A stretch of DNA of 64,000 bases from contig NZ_RQYW01000010.1 of the NCBI RefSeq assembly GCF_003932895.1, positions 1 to 64,000 of the forward strand, read 5' to 3'. Of the stretch, positions 48,263 through 56,994 are shown in pieces. The stretch comes from Leptotrichia sp. OH3620_COT-345. GTDB taxonomy: Bacteria; Fusobacteriota; Fusobacteriia; Fusobacteriales; Leptotrichiaceae. The translations under genes were made by a program, and so were the position numbers. The number at the start of each line of letters is the position of its first letter. The first letter of the stretch is position 1. The notes under the pieces are model-generated. The model made no database searches, had not been told where the DNA came from, and worked only from the letters and a program-made list of their open reading frames with translations.

Positions 48263-48276
48263 TTTTTTGATCTCCT

Positions 48277-48603
48277 TTATTTTTTATCATATACAGTCTT
48301 ATACAAATCAATGAATTCCTTTACTAAATCCTTGAACAGTATGGCTCCCATAAGATGATCCTGAGCATGTACCATTATAAGCCCAATGTCTATTTTTTCT
48401 CCACCTGCTTCTTTTACAATAAGGTCTGTCTGTATATTATGGGCTTTCAGCATTTCTTCTCCCGCTTGCTCCATAAATCTTTCCGCTTCATCGAAATTTC
48501 CTTTTTTTGCAGCATATAAGGCCTGATAAGCCAAACTTTTACTTTCTCCTGCATGTCCTATAAGCGTCATCGCTATTGTTTCCAAATCAAAACTCTCAGC
48601 CAT
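48277..48603 (-). CDS. PTS lactose/cellobiose family IIA component
   Basis: 108 aa, the usual size. MVHAQDHLMGAIL near residues 78-90 contains the phosphorylated His79 and the metal ligand Asp82. It passes phosphate from HPr to a IIB component during uptake of cellobiose-type sugars. The matching IIB and IIC genes are not in this window. First gene of the operon IIA-GH4-GH1. Confidence 0.93.
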   Translation of the reverse strand: MAESFDLETIAMTLIGHAGESKSLAYQALYAAKKGNFDEAERFMEQAGEEMLKAHNIQTDLIVKEAGGEKIDIGLIMVHAQDHLMGAILFKDLVKEFIDLYKTVYDKK

Positions 48604-48652
48604 TTTTTCCTCCTAAAAATATTTTATTTGATATATTTTTCTTTATACATAA

Positions 48653-48680
48653 GTTATATCATATTATTTTTATATGTCAA
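48653..48680 (-). promoter_or_regulatory. Promoter of the IIA-GH4-GH1 operon
   Basis: Minus strand: TTGACA (48675-48680), 16 bp, TATAAC (48653-48658), about 50 nt before the IIA start. Confidence 0.6.
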
Positions 48681-48759
48681 TTTTTATATATTTTTGATAT
48701 TTTTTCGTCTACTTTATTATAATATTTCCAATAATATAATTCTTTTTTTAAATAAACGA

Positions 48760-48789
48760 TTTACAATCATTATATTTTTCGTGTATAAT
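48760..48789 (+). promoter_or_regulatory. Promoter of the Rep_3-like gene
   Basis: TTTACA (48760-48765), 18 bp, TATAAT (48784-48789), 49 nt before the start codon. No iteron-like direct repeats were seen around it. Confidence 0.6.
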
Positions 48790-48838
48790 AAGTAATAAAA
48801 GTTCTAAAATTTTTAATTTTTTTGTAAGGAGAATTAAC

Positions 48839-50044
48839 ATGAATATTTCCAATTCCATAAACAAAAATTTTTTTGAGAATAAAAAAATCAATGTCACATT
48901 TTTAAAACCTTTAAATAAAAAGGAAAAAGATTTTCTAAAATACCTTTTTGTACGTTTCAAACTGCTGAAACACTTTGAAAAAACTTCCATTATATCTGAT
49001 ATCCCTTTAAATGATCTTCTTCAGTATTTAAAATACACTTCAATACAGCAGTTACAGAAATTTTTAAATAATTTATTATCAAAAAAACTTGTTTATTCGG
49101 TTTCATCCAATAAAAAACTTATTATTACAGGAACCTTTCCGATTCTTTCTTCTTACAGCATAGTTTATAATGAAATAGATTTTCTTTTTTCTAAGGAACT
49201 GCTTTTAGCAAGAAAAATAAATACATTATTCGCTATGCTCAGAATAGACTTTTTAATTTTTATGGGAGATGAATTTTCTTATAATCTGTACATTTATCTT
49301 ATTTCTTCTCAAACAGAAAATAATTTTATAGAAGTTTCCTTGAGAGAATTGAAAGAAATATTAAATACAGGGAATAAATATGACCGTTTTTTTGATTTTG
49401 AAAAAAAGGTTTTAAAAAAGTCCGTTGATGATATTAATCTTTTTTCAGATATTGAATTGCAATATGAAAAAATAAAAATCGGAGAATTTAAAAATAACAG
49501 AGTGGATAAAATAAAGTTTACTTTAAAAAGTAAAACTGAAAATGACAAACTACTCAAAAATATTAAATTAACTGATAATATTAATAAAATCCTTGATATG
49601 GTGAAAGGAGATATTAAAGATTTCCACACAACATTTGAGTTGATTAAAAATTATATAATTAAGAGAAATTTTGATTATGTATATAAAAATACGGTTTTTG
49701 TAAAAGAAAACTTTAAAGACAATATCGAACAAAGTTTAAAAAAAGCTCTTCTTTTGGACTTTGCCCAAGCATCTTCTCCTAAAAAGTTCAATGAAATTGT
49801 CAATATTAAGAAAATGTATTCGACACCTTTTTTAATTCAACTTGATATTTCGACCTTATTAAGAAAATACGAGCTTGTTCATGAGCTTCAAATATTGCTC
49901 GATACAGGCTTTTTCAACAAAATCAATATTTTAAAGGATGATCAGATTTTAGAAAAACATTTTGAGACTTTTAAAGTTTATGTTCATTATTTTAAAAATA
50001 AGGAAAGTGTTATTATAATAAGTGTAATTAAAAAAGGAAAATAA
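48839..50044 (+). CDS. Rep_3/RepB-like initiator domain protein
   Basis: 401 aa. Residues about 120-235 resemble the paired winged helices of plasmid Rep_3 initiators: YNEIDFLFSKELLLARK, YNLYIYLISSQ, EVSLRELKEILNTGNKY, FDFEKKVLKKSVDDINLFS and VDKIKFTLKSK. The first ~110 and last ~160 residues are unlike any family I know. AAGGAGAA precedes the ATG. Rep_3 proteins normally sit on plasmids with iterons; none were seen and the neighbours are chromosomal. It may be a domesticated replication or partition protein, or a regulator. Confidence 0.65.
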   Translation: MNISNSINKNFFENKKINVTFLKPLNKKEKDFLKYLFVRFKLLKHFEKTSIISDIPLNDLLQYLKYTSIQQLQKFLNNLLSKKLVYSVSSNKKLIITGTFPILSSYSIVYNEIDFLFSKELLLARKINTLFAMLRIDFLIFMGDEFSYNLYIYLISSQTENNFIEVSLRELKEILNTGNKYDRFFDFEKKVLKKSVDDINLFSDIELQYEKIKIGEFKNNRVDKIKFTLKSKTENDKLLKNIKLTDNINKILDMVKGDIKDFHTTFELIKNYIIKRNFDYVYKNTVFVKENFKDNIEQSLKKALLLDFAQASSPKKFNEIVNIKKMYSTPFLIQLDISTLLRKYELVHELQILLDTGFFNKINILKDDQILEKHFETFKVYVHYFKNKESVIIISVIKKGK

Positions 50045-50104
50045 TCGAAAAATAATTTGAATATTAAGTTTTTAGATTGCTATTTTAAATCTATTCTTTA
50101 ATTT

Positions 50105-50330
50105 ATCAAAAGTTTTACTGTATTTTCATTTTAAATTACCTTCTATATATCTCCACTTTTTCCTAACATTCAAAATTTTCTGAAAAAATGTGAAATTATT
50201 CTGTCAGGAAAACAGCTGTCTAAGCATCATCAGTTTGCTGTTTTCCAAGAATAATAGATGTTTTGAGCAAATAAATTTTTTCAGTCCGTAGTAGGAATAC
50301 AAAGACGGTAATAAATCCGGATAGAAAAAA
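50105..50330 (+). repeat. Dispersed intergenic element, copy 6
   Basis: Includes AAGTTTTACTGTATTTTC (as before copy 4), TTCCTAACATTCAAAATTTT, GTGAAATTATTCTG, then a perfect 10-bp stem GGAAAACAGC (50207-50216) / GCTGTTTTCC (50237-50246) around CTGTCTAAGCATCATCAG-like loop sequence, AGTCCGTAGTAGGAATAC and AAGACGG. The terminal palindrome is lost. It follows the Rep_3-like gene in the same orientation. Confidence 0.8.
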
Positions 50331-50375
50331 CATCTTTTACAAAACTTTTTTCCAAAAGCATAAAAAACAGAAAAC

Positions 50376-50885
50376 CTACTCCTTAATATTTACCGTTCCT
50401 GCTCCGTCTATAAACCATTTTCCATTTTTATTAATAACATTTACAGGTAACTCTATTCCCGTTTTTTCATCTTTCAAGATAATTCTTCCTGTTTTTTTAT
50501 TGTAAGATTTCACTTTGAAAATACTGTCTTCCTCTAAATCCAACCATACAGCTCCAAATATAGGACCGTAGTCTACCGCATACTCGTTAGAAAATTTTCT
50601 GTCTTTTTCACTTACTTTTTCTCCTGAAAGAATTCTCTCTGAAATTTCTCCTGCATGTTTCTGATTTGTATGTATTATTTTAAATTTTTCCGTAATAGGT
50701 TGAGTACTCATCCATTTGTCATGATTTTCAATATTTACATTTATATAATCATTCACAAAATTTTCAGCTATTTTTTCAGCTTCAGTTTTTTTCTTAACTG
50801 TACTTTCCGCTGTAATTCCCAGACTTAATACCATTATTAATCCAAATATCAGATATAAAATTTTTCCCGTTTTTATTTTTTTCAT
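50376..50885 (-). CDS. Small secreted protein, paralogue of the one at 56995
   Basis: 169 aa with a signal peptide (residues 1-26, ending GITAES). The mature part starts with a helix AEKIAENFVNDYI and ends with NGKWFIDGAGTVNIKE, nearly the same as the C-terminus of the 56995-57576 protein. The fold may be of the NTF2-like or DUF3828 type, but I cannot be sure. Last gene of the run that begins with the response regulator. Confidence 0.72.
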   Translation of the reverse strand: MKKIKTGKILYLIFGLIMVLSLGITAESTVKKKTEAEKIAENFVNDYINVNIENHDKWMSTQPITEKFKIIHTNQKHAGEISERILSGEKVSEKDRKFSNEYAVDYGPIFGAVWLDLEEDSIFKVKSYNKKTGRIILKDEKTGIELPVNVINKNGKWFIDGAGTVNIKE

Positions 50886-50918
50886 ATTTTTCTCCTTTAA
50901 TTTTATTAATATTTTTAA

Positions 50919-51533
50919 TTATTTATCAATAATTTCACTCAAAAATTCCTCTGTATCTATAAGCCATTCTCCTCCTTCTTTTTCCGAATTAATTTCTATA
51001 ACTGTTTCTAAAGTTTTAGGCATTTTTGATATATATTCTTCAGAAATTATTAAAAAATCTTTTAATACCATAGGTAAATACCGTTTTTTATCTTCATCGG
51101 TTTCAATTGATTCCAGTGAAAGTCCTGTTTTCTTTTTGAAATTTCTTTCTACTTTTTCATATATTTTAGCAATATCAGGTTCTTTCATTGACCTGATTTT
51201 TAACTTTATATCCGCTTCTGTTTCAGAAATATATTCTATTTCCTTTATTTCAATTTCGGTATTTCTCAGAACTATATTCGTAAGTCCGACAAAAAACATA
51301 GGAAATAAGCTATCAGTTGAGTAGTTTTCCGATTTCATATTCAATATTTCATCTAAAACTTCTTTTTTTGAGTTTTCTCTTATAATTTTTTTCAATTCTT
51401 TTTCAATTTTTATATTATTATTTCGCAAAGTTTTTTCTGAAATCTTTACTCCTGTTTCTACTGTCACTTTATATGGTTCCGAAATTCCGATTATTGATAT
51501 CATTAAAAATAATATTATAGTTATTTTTCTCAT
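50919..51533 (-). CDS. Secreted protein of unknown function
   Basis: 204 aa with signal peptide (1-19, MRKITIILFLMISIIGISE). The stretch IEIKEIEYISETEADIKLKI resembles YELQKINYMSDTEAEVIIGK in the protein at 55640-55972, so the two are probably paralogues. Ends with GGEWLIDTEEF, similar in style to lipoprotein DUF5105-like domains. Envelope location; role not known. Confidence 0.68.
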   Translation of the reverse strand: MRKITIILFLMISIIGISEPYKVTVETGVKISEKTLRNNNIKIEKELKKIIRENSKKEVLDEILNMKSENYSTDSLFPMFFVGLTNIVLRNTEIEIKEIEYISETEADIKLKIRSMKEPDIAKIYEKVERNFKKKTGLSLESIETDEDKKRYLPMVLKDFLIISEEYISKMPKTLETVIEINSEKEGGEWLIDTEEFLSEIIDK

Positions 51534-51654
51534 TTAAAATCACCCCCCTTTTTCCAAATTTCCAATCATTATATCATTTTAACCTTAAAAATAAAATGAT
51601 AAATTGTAACTTTCTTGTTCTTTTATATCAGTTTCACGGTTTTATATAAAATCA

Positions 51655-52722
51655 CTATAGAATATCCAGTTCTTTAAATTTTTTGATATTTTTTTCATAC
51701 AAATTACTGTCTGTATTTTTTATTTTCTCATTATATTTTTTTATAATTTCAACTGTTTCTTCTACACTTTTATCATCAAGTATATCAACTATATCTGAAT
51801 ACTTTTCAAAAAACATTGAAAAACCTTTATTATAATCTTTTTTTTCAAAATGAAGAAAAATCGAAGCTACTTCCGCCTTTATTTTCTCCTTTTCTATTTT
51901 TCTTTTATCTCTTGAATTTCCTGAATGATCCATTTTATCCTTTTTATTACTTCCAAAGTTTTCTAGCGATATACTCGGAGCGGCAGGTAAAGGGGGCATT
52001 TCTTCTATTCTTGTATATTCAGGTGATAACGGCATCGAATAGTTTTTATCTTTGGAAAGATTTTGTACTGAAATTTCTCTTTCTTCCTGTTTTTTAATAC
52101 TTTTTTCAGTTTCCTCAGGAGAAACTACAGTTCGAGCTTTGGAAATATTCGACATTAATTCTAATTTTCTTTCTTTATTATATAGTTCCACAGATTTATT
52201 TAGATAGTCAGTTCCTTTTTTTTCATCTCCCCTGTAAATATTTATAGTTCCTGCTCCTAAATATCCTCCCGAAAGTTCGGGAAATTTTTTTATCATTTTT
52301 TCGTAAACTTCCAGCGCCTTTACATAATTGCCCATCTCCTTATAATTATTTCCAAGTTTTTCATAAATAAAAGGAACATCAGGATTTATGTTTAAAGCTT
52401 TTTCATAGTATTTTACAGCTTTCTTTTTATCCTTTCCGTATTTTTCATCTTCATAATAAGCTCCAAGTGCATAATAGGCAAGATAATTTCTCCCATCCAG
52501 TTTAATGGATTTCATAAGCTGCCTTTCTATTTCAGAAGCTCTATTCTCCTGTATTCCTATTAAAAGTGCTTTTGACGAAGCTTCATTTATTCCGAACTTT
52601 TTCAGTTTTAACTTGACTTCTTTTATATCTTTATCCGTAATAAAAGAGCTTGCCGATAATACAACTGAATTTAATGTAAGAAAAAAACATAATAATATAT
52701 TTTTAAATAATTTTTTTTTCAT
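51655..52722 (-). CDS. Exported TPR-repeat protein
   Basis: 355 aa. Signal peptide 1-24. Three TPR units between about 70 and 180: YLAYYALGAYYEDEKYG, PFIYEKLGNNYKEMGNYVKA and SGGYLGAGTINIYRGDEKKG. Then a charged linker with a proline patch (PPLPAAPS) and a C-terminal helical domain. It would bind partner proteins in the periplasm or at the membrane. No enzyme motif. Confidence 0.78.
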   Translation of the reverse strand: MKKKLFKNILLCFFLTLNSVVLSASSFITDKDIKEVKLKLKKFGINEASSKALLIGIQENRASEIERQLMKSIKLDGRNYLAYYALGAYYEDEKYGKDKKKAVKYYEKALNINPDVPFIYEKLGNNYKEMGNYVKALEVYEKMIKKFPELSGGYLGAGTINIYRGDEKKGTDYLNKSVELYNKERKLELMSNISKARTVVSPEETEKSIKKQEEREISVQNLSKDKNYSMPLSPEYTRIEEMPPLPAAPSISLENFGSNKKDKMDHSGNSRDKRKIEKEKIKAEVASIFLHFEKKDYNKGFSMFFEKYSDIVDILDDKSVEETVEIIKKYNEKIKNTDSNLYEKNIKKFKELDIL

Positions 52723-52751
52723 TTTATACTCCTATACTGTTTCAAAATATT

Positions 52752-53123
52752 TTATAATCCTAAAATTTCCTTGAACAATCCTTTAAATACTCTTCTATTC
52801 TCCGCTGATTTCCTGTTTTTATTCGCATATTTAAGAATATATCCGGTATCAGCATCAATTTCATAACTGTATTTTTTATTTTTTGTAAAAAATTCTATTA
52901 TATAAAAATATTTTCTATTTTCTCTGTTAAGCATAATTTTTGTAATTTTTGCTTCCTTACGTAAAACTCCCGAATGAGAAAATATAATCTGCTTTGCTTT
53001 TTCAGTTGTTATTTTTACATTTGTATTTGAAATTTTTACTCCTGCTCCTTTATTATCTGAAAAAACTGTTCCTGAAAAAAATATTATCCCTGCCAATATA
53101 ATTTTTAGAAAACCGATTTTCAT
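52752..53123 (-). CDS. Exported PepSY-domain protein
   Basis: About 123 aa. Signal peptide (MKIGFLKIILAGIIFFSG) followed by one PepSY domain: KITTEKAKQIIFSHSGV, then YFYIIEFFTKNKKYSYEIDA and DTGYILKYA. PepSY proteins often modulate proteases or bind metals in the envelope and are frequent next to two-component systems, as here. ATG 53123 is preferred (GGAGG 9 nt upstream) over the frame start at 53150. Confidence 0.82.
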   Translation of the reverse strand: MKIGFLKIILAGIIFFSGTVFSDNKGAGVKISNTNVKITTEKAKQIIFSHSGVLRKEAKITKIMLNRENRKYFYIIEFFTKNKKYSYEIDADTGYILKYANKNRKSAENRRVFKGLFKEILGL

Positions 53124-53154
53124 TTTTATTTTCCTCCATTTCCTCTTCATCCAA

Positions 53155-54552
53155 TCAGACGGAATCTTCTATTTTTTTATTTAATGGAAGTTCAAAGCTG
53201 AATATACTTCCTTTGTTTATTTCACTTTCCACATCGATTTTACCGTTATGGGCTTCGACAATCCATTTTACCATAGAAAGTCCCAACCCTGAATTATCTC
53301 CGGCTCTGGACGGATCAACTTGATAAAACCTGTCCCATATTTTATCTATATGCTCTTCAGATATTCCTATTCCATCATCACTAACTTTACAAATGACTTT
53401 ACCATTATTTGTAAAAATCTCAATCAAAACATTTCCATTTTTCTTTCCATAAAAAATTGCATTGGATATTAAATTTATGAGAACTCTCATAATCATTGAC
53501 TCATCTATATCTACATAAATTTCCTCATTAATGACCCTATTCAAAGATATATTTTTCTTTTCGGCATTTGTCCGTTGCGTTTCAATGGCAATTTCAGCCA
53601 TTTCGCTCAAATTCGTATTTTCAATATTAAGCTTCCTATTTCCTTTTTCCATTCTTGCCAACATTAACAACTTTGAGATAAGATTCGACATTTTTTTAGA
53701 CTCGTCCAGTATACTTTCAAAAATTTCTTCCGTTTCCTTATTAATTTTCAAATATTTTATTCCATACTCACTTTGAGAGCTTATAATAGATATAGGAGTA
53801 CGTAACTCATGGGAAACATCCGATGTAAACTGTACTTCTCTGTCAAAAGAATTTTGAAGTCTGTCAAACATTTTATCAAAAGTATTTGCCAATATTGAAA
53901 TTTCATCTTTTCTGTCTCCTATATCTATTCTTCGGGATAAATCATTTCCTTCACTTATTTTTTCTGCGGTCTTTGTAATATTTTCTATAGGTCTGAAAGC
54001 CTTTTCGGTTATAAAATATCCTCCAATAGCTGAAATTAAAACTAAAAACGGAAATATCACAAGAAAAATAAGGATAATAACTTCCATATTCCTTTCAGCT
54101 ACCGATGCGGGGGTAATTCCCCTAATCCATATATTTCCATAATTTCCCAGTTTTTTCTGAATTTCATATACATACCATCTGGAATAACCCTGTGTTACAG
54201 TCTTTATTTTATTATTTTCTGAAAATGAATCGGAAAATTCAAAATCCAGATGAGAATCTCCATAAATAAATTCTTTATTTTTATCATATATTGAAACAAA
54301 AATATCAGTAACTGAAGTGTCCAAATTATTATCAAGAATGAGCTCGTTGTTATGAAATTCAATCCTTTTAAATGTATTTTCCACTGTATTTTTCAATCTT
54401 CTATAAACTGAATTACGAATTACAAAACCTCCGATATAGACCATCGTTCCTAAAAATAATGCGGTAATCCCTATTATCAAACTTGTATACCAGAAAGTTA
54501 TTCTCATTTTTATTGACAATTTTTCTGTAAACAATTTTCTTAACTTATTCAT
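53155..54552 (-). CDS. Two-component sensor histidine kinase
   Basis: 465 aa. Membrane segments at about 20-44 and 156-182 enclose an extracytoplasmic sensor of ~110 aa. HAMP follows (about 183-235), then the dimerisation box SDVSHELRTPISII with His248, N-box NLISNAIFYGKKNG, G1 DDGIGIS, and GLGLSMVKWIVEAHNGK. It overlaps the response regulator gene by 8 nt. Signal unknown; the neighbouring envelope proteins suggest cell-surface stress. Confidence 0.94.
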   Translation of the reverse strand: MNKLRKLFTEKLSIKMRITFWYTSLIIGITALFLGTMVYIGGFVIRNSVYRRLKNTVENTFKRIEFHNNELILDNNLDTSVTDIFVSIYDKNKEFIYGDSHLDFEFSDSFSENNKIKTVTQGYSRWYVYEIQKKLGNYGNIWIRGITPASVAERNMEVIILIFLVIFPFLVLISAIGGYFITEKAFRPIENITKTAEKISEGNDLSRRIDIGDRKDEISILANTFDKMFDRLQNSFDREVQFTSDVSHELRTPISIISSQSEYGIKYLKINKETEEIFESILDESKKMSNLISKLLMLARMEKGNRKLNIENTNLSEMAEIAIETQRTNAEKKNISLNRVINEEIYVDIDESMIMRVLINLISNAIFYGKKNGNVLIEIFTNNGKVICKVSDDGIGISEEHIDKIWDRFYQVDPSRAGDNSGLGLSMVKWIVEAHNGKIDVESEINKGSIFSFELPLNKKIEDSV

Positions 54553-55228
54553 TTTCTACCTTTAATATATATCCGACTCTTCTAATAGTATGAATTAATT
54601 TCGGAGAAAATTCTTCATCTATTTTTTTCCTTAAAAATTTAATGTATACTTCGACTATGTTACTTCCTCCTTCATAGTCAAAATCCCATACATGCTCTTC
54701 TATTTTTTCCTTTGACACTACTTTTCCTTTATTTCTGATAAGATATTCCAATATTGCAAATTCCTTTGCAGAAAGTTTTATGGACGTTTCTCCACGGAAT
54801 ACATTATGACTTTTACAATCTACAGTAAGATTGGCAACTTTAAATATATTTCCTTTTTCATTAAAATCAGAATTTTTTCTGAATATTGCTCGTATACGTG
54901 CAAGGAGTTCTTCAAAATCAAAAGGTTTTACTAAGTAATCATCTGCTCCAAAATCAAGTCCTTTTACCCTGTCTTCCACATTTCCCCGTGCTGTCAAAAA
55001 AAGTACGGGAGTTTTAACACCTTTTTTACGTATTTCTTTCAACACATCAAAACCATTCATTTTCGGAAGCATTACATCAAGAATAACCGCATCATAATCA
55101 ACTGAAAAAATATAATCAAGCGCTTCTTCCCCGTCAAAACAGCTATCTACACCGTAATTTTCCTGTTTCAGCGTTTTCACTATAATGCTGTTTATCTTTT
55201 TTTCATCTTCCACTACTAATATTCTCAA
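54545..55228 (-). CDS. OmpR-family response regulator
   Basis: 227 aa. Receiver domain with acidic pair Glu7-Asp8, phospho-acceptor Asp51 in VILDVMLPKMNG, Thr in FLTARG and Lys in LVKPFDF. DNA-binding winged helix from about 130, with LSAKEFAILEYLIRNKGKVV and SNIVEVYIKFLRKKID. TTG start at 55228 with AAAGGAG 9 nt upstream. First gene of the operon with the kinase, PepSY, TPR and secreted-protein genes. Confidence 0.94.
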   Translation of the reverse strand: MRILVVEDEKKINSIIVKTLKQENYGVDSCFDGEEALDYIFSVDYDAVILDVMLPKMNGFDVLKEIRKKGVKTPVLFLTARGNVEDRVKGLDFGADDYLVKPFDFEELLARIRAIFRKNSDFNEKGNIFKVANLTVDCKSHNVFRGETSIKLSAKEFAILEYLIRNKGKVVSKEKIEEHVWDFDYEGGSNIVEVYIKFLRKKIDEEFSPKLIHTIRRVGYILKVENE

Positions 55229-55639
55229 GACTCATATCTCCTTTCACTAAATTTTTCTATCCAAATATAAAAATACTTTTTCTAATTATAGCATATTCTA
55301 TCATTTAAACCTTAAAATAAACTGAATTTTTTTATCTTTTTAAAATTTTTTAAGAAAAAAGACATTTTCATTATATTGAATAATTGAAAATGTCTGCATA
55401 AAATCAATCAGAATTAATGTTTTTTCTTTCTAATCCCGGTATTTAACTGATAAATCATTACTGTTTTAAATTCAAACTTTAATATGATTAATTGATTTCA
55501 CATCTAAAGAATGAGAAATTAAACAAGAGTTTTCTGCAATTTATAAATTTATTTCAAGTTGTGTTTTCGGAAAATTTCATATATAAATACAATTACAATA
55601 TTTCCCTACAATTTATTTTAAATTATATTTACAGTATTT
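55229..55639. other. Spacer upstream of the response regulator operon
   Basis: No gene. Holds the stem-loop at 55350-55395. The rest, including 55400-55639, shows no motif that I can support. Confidence 0.4.
55350..55395 (-). terminator. Terminator for the minus-strand gene at 55640
   Basis: AGACATTTTCA (55360-55370) and TGAAAATGTCT (55385-55395) pair; read on the minus strand the stem is followed by TTTTTTC. It is about 245 nt after the stop of the small secreted protein. Confidence 0.6.
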
Positions 55640-55972
55640 TCAGCTTTCCTGTTCGTTTATAGCCCAACTTCCTTTTTCCTTAAAGACTTTTAGAATCACT
55701 CCGTTTCCTTCGTACTTCTCTTCCGTAATTCTTTTCCCGATAATAACCTCAGCTTCAGTATCCGACATATAATTAATTTTCTGAAGCTCATATCTTGAGA
55801 TGGGGTAAATTATCTCTTCTATTCTCTTTTTTATTTCATTTTCTATCTGAGCATTATTTTCCTTAATTTCCTGTTTTGAAAGTTTGACAGTTTTTTCTTT
55901 GTCCGTTTCATAGTTTGCTGTAAAAGCCTGTAATGAAATTGTTGTTGAAATTAAAATTGCAAGTTTTTTCAT
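55640..55972 (-). CDS. Small exported protein, partial paralogue of 50919
   Basis: 110 aa. Signal peptide MKKLAILISTTISLQAFTA. The mature part KEIKENNAQIENEIKKRIEE, YELQKINYMSDTEAEVI and the end GSWAINEQES parallels the protein at 50919-51533 in short form. Start at ATG 55972 because TAGGAGGG lies 10 nt upstream; a longer frame to 56020 is unlikely. Function unknown. Confidence 0.7.
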   Translation of the reverse strand: MKKLAILISTTISLQAFTANYETDKEKTVKLSKQEIKENNAQIENEIKKRIEEIIYPISRYELQKINYMSDTEAEVIIGKRITEEKYEGNGVILKVFKEKGSWAINEQES

Positions 55973-56318
55973 AATTTGCCCTCCTAATTTTTTATTTTCA
56001 TTGTAATAAGATTTTAGCACCTCAGTATTAGAATAAATTTATTTTAAAGTTGTTTCCTCCTGTGTTACAATAAAGTATTTTCAAATGAAAAGAGCAGAAG
56101 CCTATTATCATGACTTCTGCTGTTACTTTGTAACTTTTTAAGACTATTTTTACTTTTCACATTATTTTTTCTCATTCGTTACCGTCATTTGATTTTTATA
56201 ATACATATATTATGCAATCGTTTTTCTCTTGAAGTTTTTACATTGCTCTTCCATTATTAACATACAAAAACAAAAATTAACAATAAAGGAATATAAATGT
56301 AACCGTTTTTTAGTAATT
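55973..56318. other. Spacer between two minus-strand genes
   Basis: No supported gene. It contains the stem-loop at 56088-56121. A short GTTAC-TTT-GTAAC hairpin follows at about 56122-56134. Confidence 0.4.
56088..56121 (-). terminator. Stem-loop, likely terminator of the PII-like gene
   Basis: AGCAGAAG (56093-56100) / CTTCTGCT (56114-56121) with a 13-nt loop; on the minus strand the stem is followed by CTTTTC. It lies about 200 nt after the stop of the gene at 56319. Confidence 0.5.
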
Positions 56319-56615
56319 TTACAATACCATATCATCTATCGGAATAAGAACAGCACCCATAGAAATCATATGTCCTACATCTATTTTCATCTTTTTTATA
56401 ATTCTCATAATTTCTTCTCCCTGCTCATCTTCCACATAGGCTATCATTATACTGTCAGTTCCCGGCCATAAATGACTGTTAAAATGTTTGAGATGTTTTC
56501 CCCAGTCACTGAAAACTTCAGGAATAAGTATATACTTTTCCAATCCATATTCTGTAAGCTCTTCTTTTATTTTTTCAAGAAAAAAAGAATCAAAATATAC
56601 TTCCAGTCTTTTCAT
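56319..56615 (-). CDS. PII-like small regulatory protein (DUF3240/P-II type)
   Basis: 98 aa. MKRLEVYFDSFFLEKIKEEL, TEYGLEKYILIPEVFSDWGK, WPGTDSIMIAYVEDEQGEE and EIMRIIKKMKIDVGHMIS follow the beta-alpha-beta ferredoxin-like plan of PII and its relatives. The uridylylation loop of GlnB is not obvious. Related small proteins accompany metal or efflux transporters and may bind nucleotides or metals. ATG 56615 is chosen over GTG 56627 because the latter touches GGAG. Confidence 0.65.
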   Translation of the reverse strand: MKRLEVYFDSFFLEKIKEELTEYGLEKYILIPEVFSDWGKHLKHFNSHLWPGTDSIMIAYVEDEQGEEIMRIIKKMKIDVGHMISMGAVLIPIDDMVL

Positions 56616-56647
56616 AACTTCTACCACTCCTTATCTTAATAATTTTT

Positions 56648-56680
56648 AAGTTAAAAATGCAACCGTAGGTAGCTTAACTT
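56648..56680 (-). promoter_or_regulatory. Leader hairpin before the PII-like gene
   Basis: On the minus strand AAGTTAA is followed by GCTACC-TAC-GGTTGC and TTAACTT, a compact 33-nt hairpin with an inner stem. It lies 32 nt before the start codon. A TATAAT at about 56700 on the minus strand could be its -10, so the hairpin would be in the 5' leader. Confidence 0.4.
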
Positions 56681-56994
56681 TGAAATAAAATACATTTATC
56701 ACTATATTATACCCCATTTTATGCTTTTTGTGTTTTTTCATCCAATCTATATTTTATATGCATTTCTATTTTATTATATTAAATTGCTGTTCTAAAAATC
56801 AAAATATTTTTTAAATCAATAAAAGAATATTTGTATTTTTAATTACAATTAAAATTTTTATATTTTCAGTAATCTTATATTTTATTCATAACTATTGCAA
56901 ATAAAAAGAACACTGATAAACTCAATGTCTTTTTTTAAATTCATTATTTTTTGATAATCGATCCATATTCACAAAAATGAGTATTATTGTAAAA
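56681..56994. other. AT-rich spacer
   Basis: About 310 bp before the end of the next minus-strand gene. Apart from a possible -10 box near 56700-56710 nothing stands out. Confidence 0.35.

Noticed and set aside
48604-48838. Iteron-type replication origin beside the Rep_3-like gene
   Set aside because: The spacer has AT-rich stretches but no repeated 15-25 nt units.
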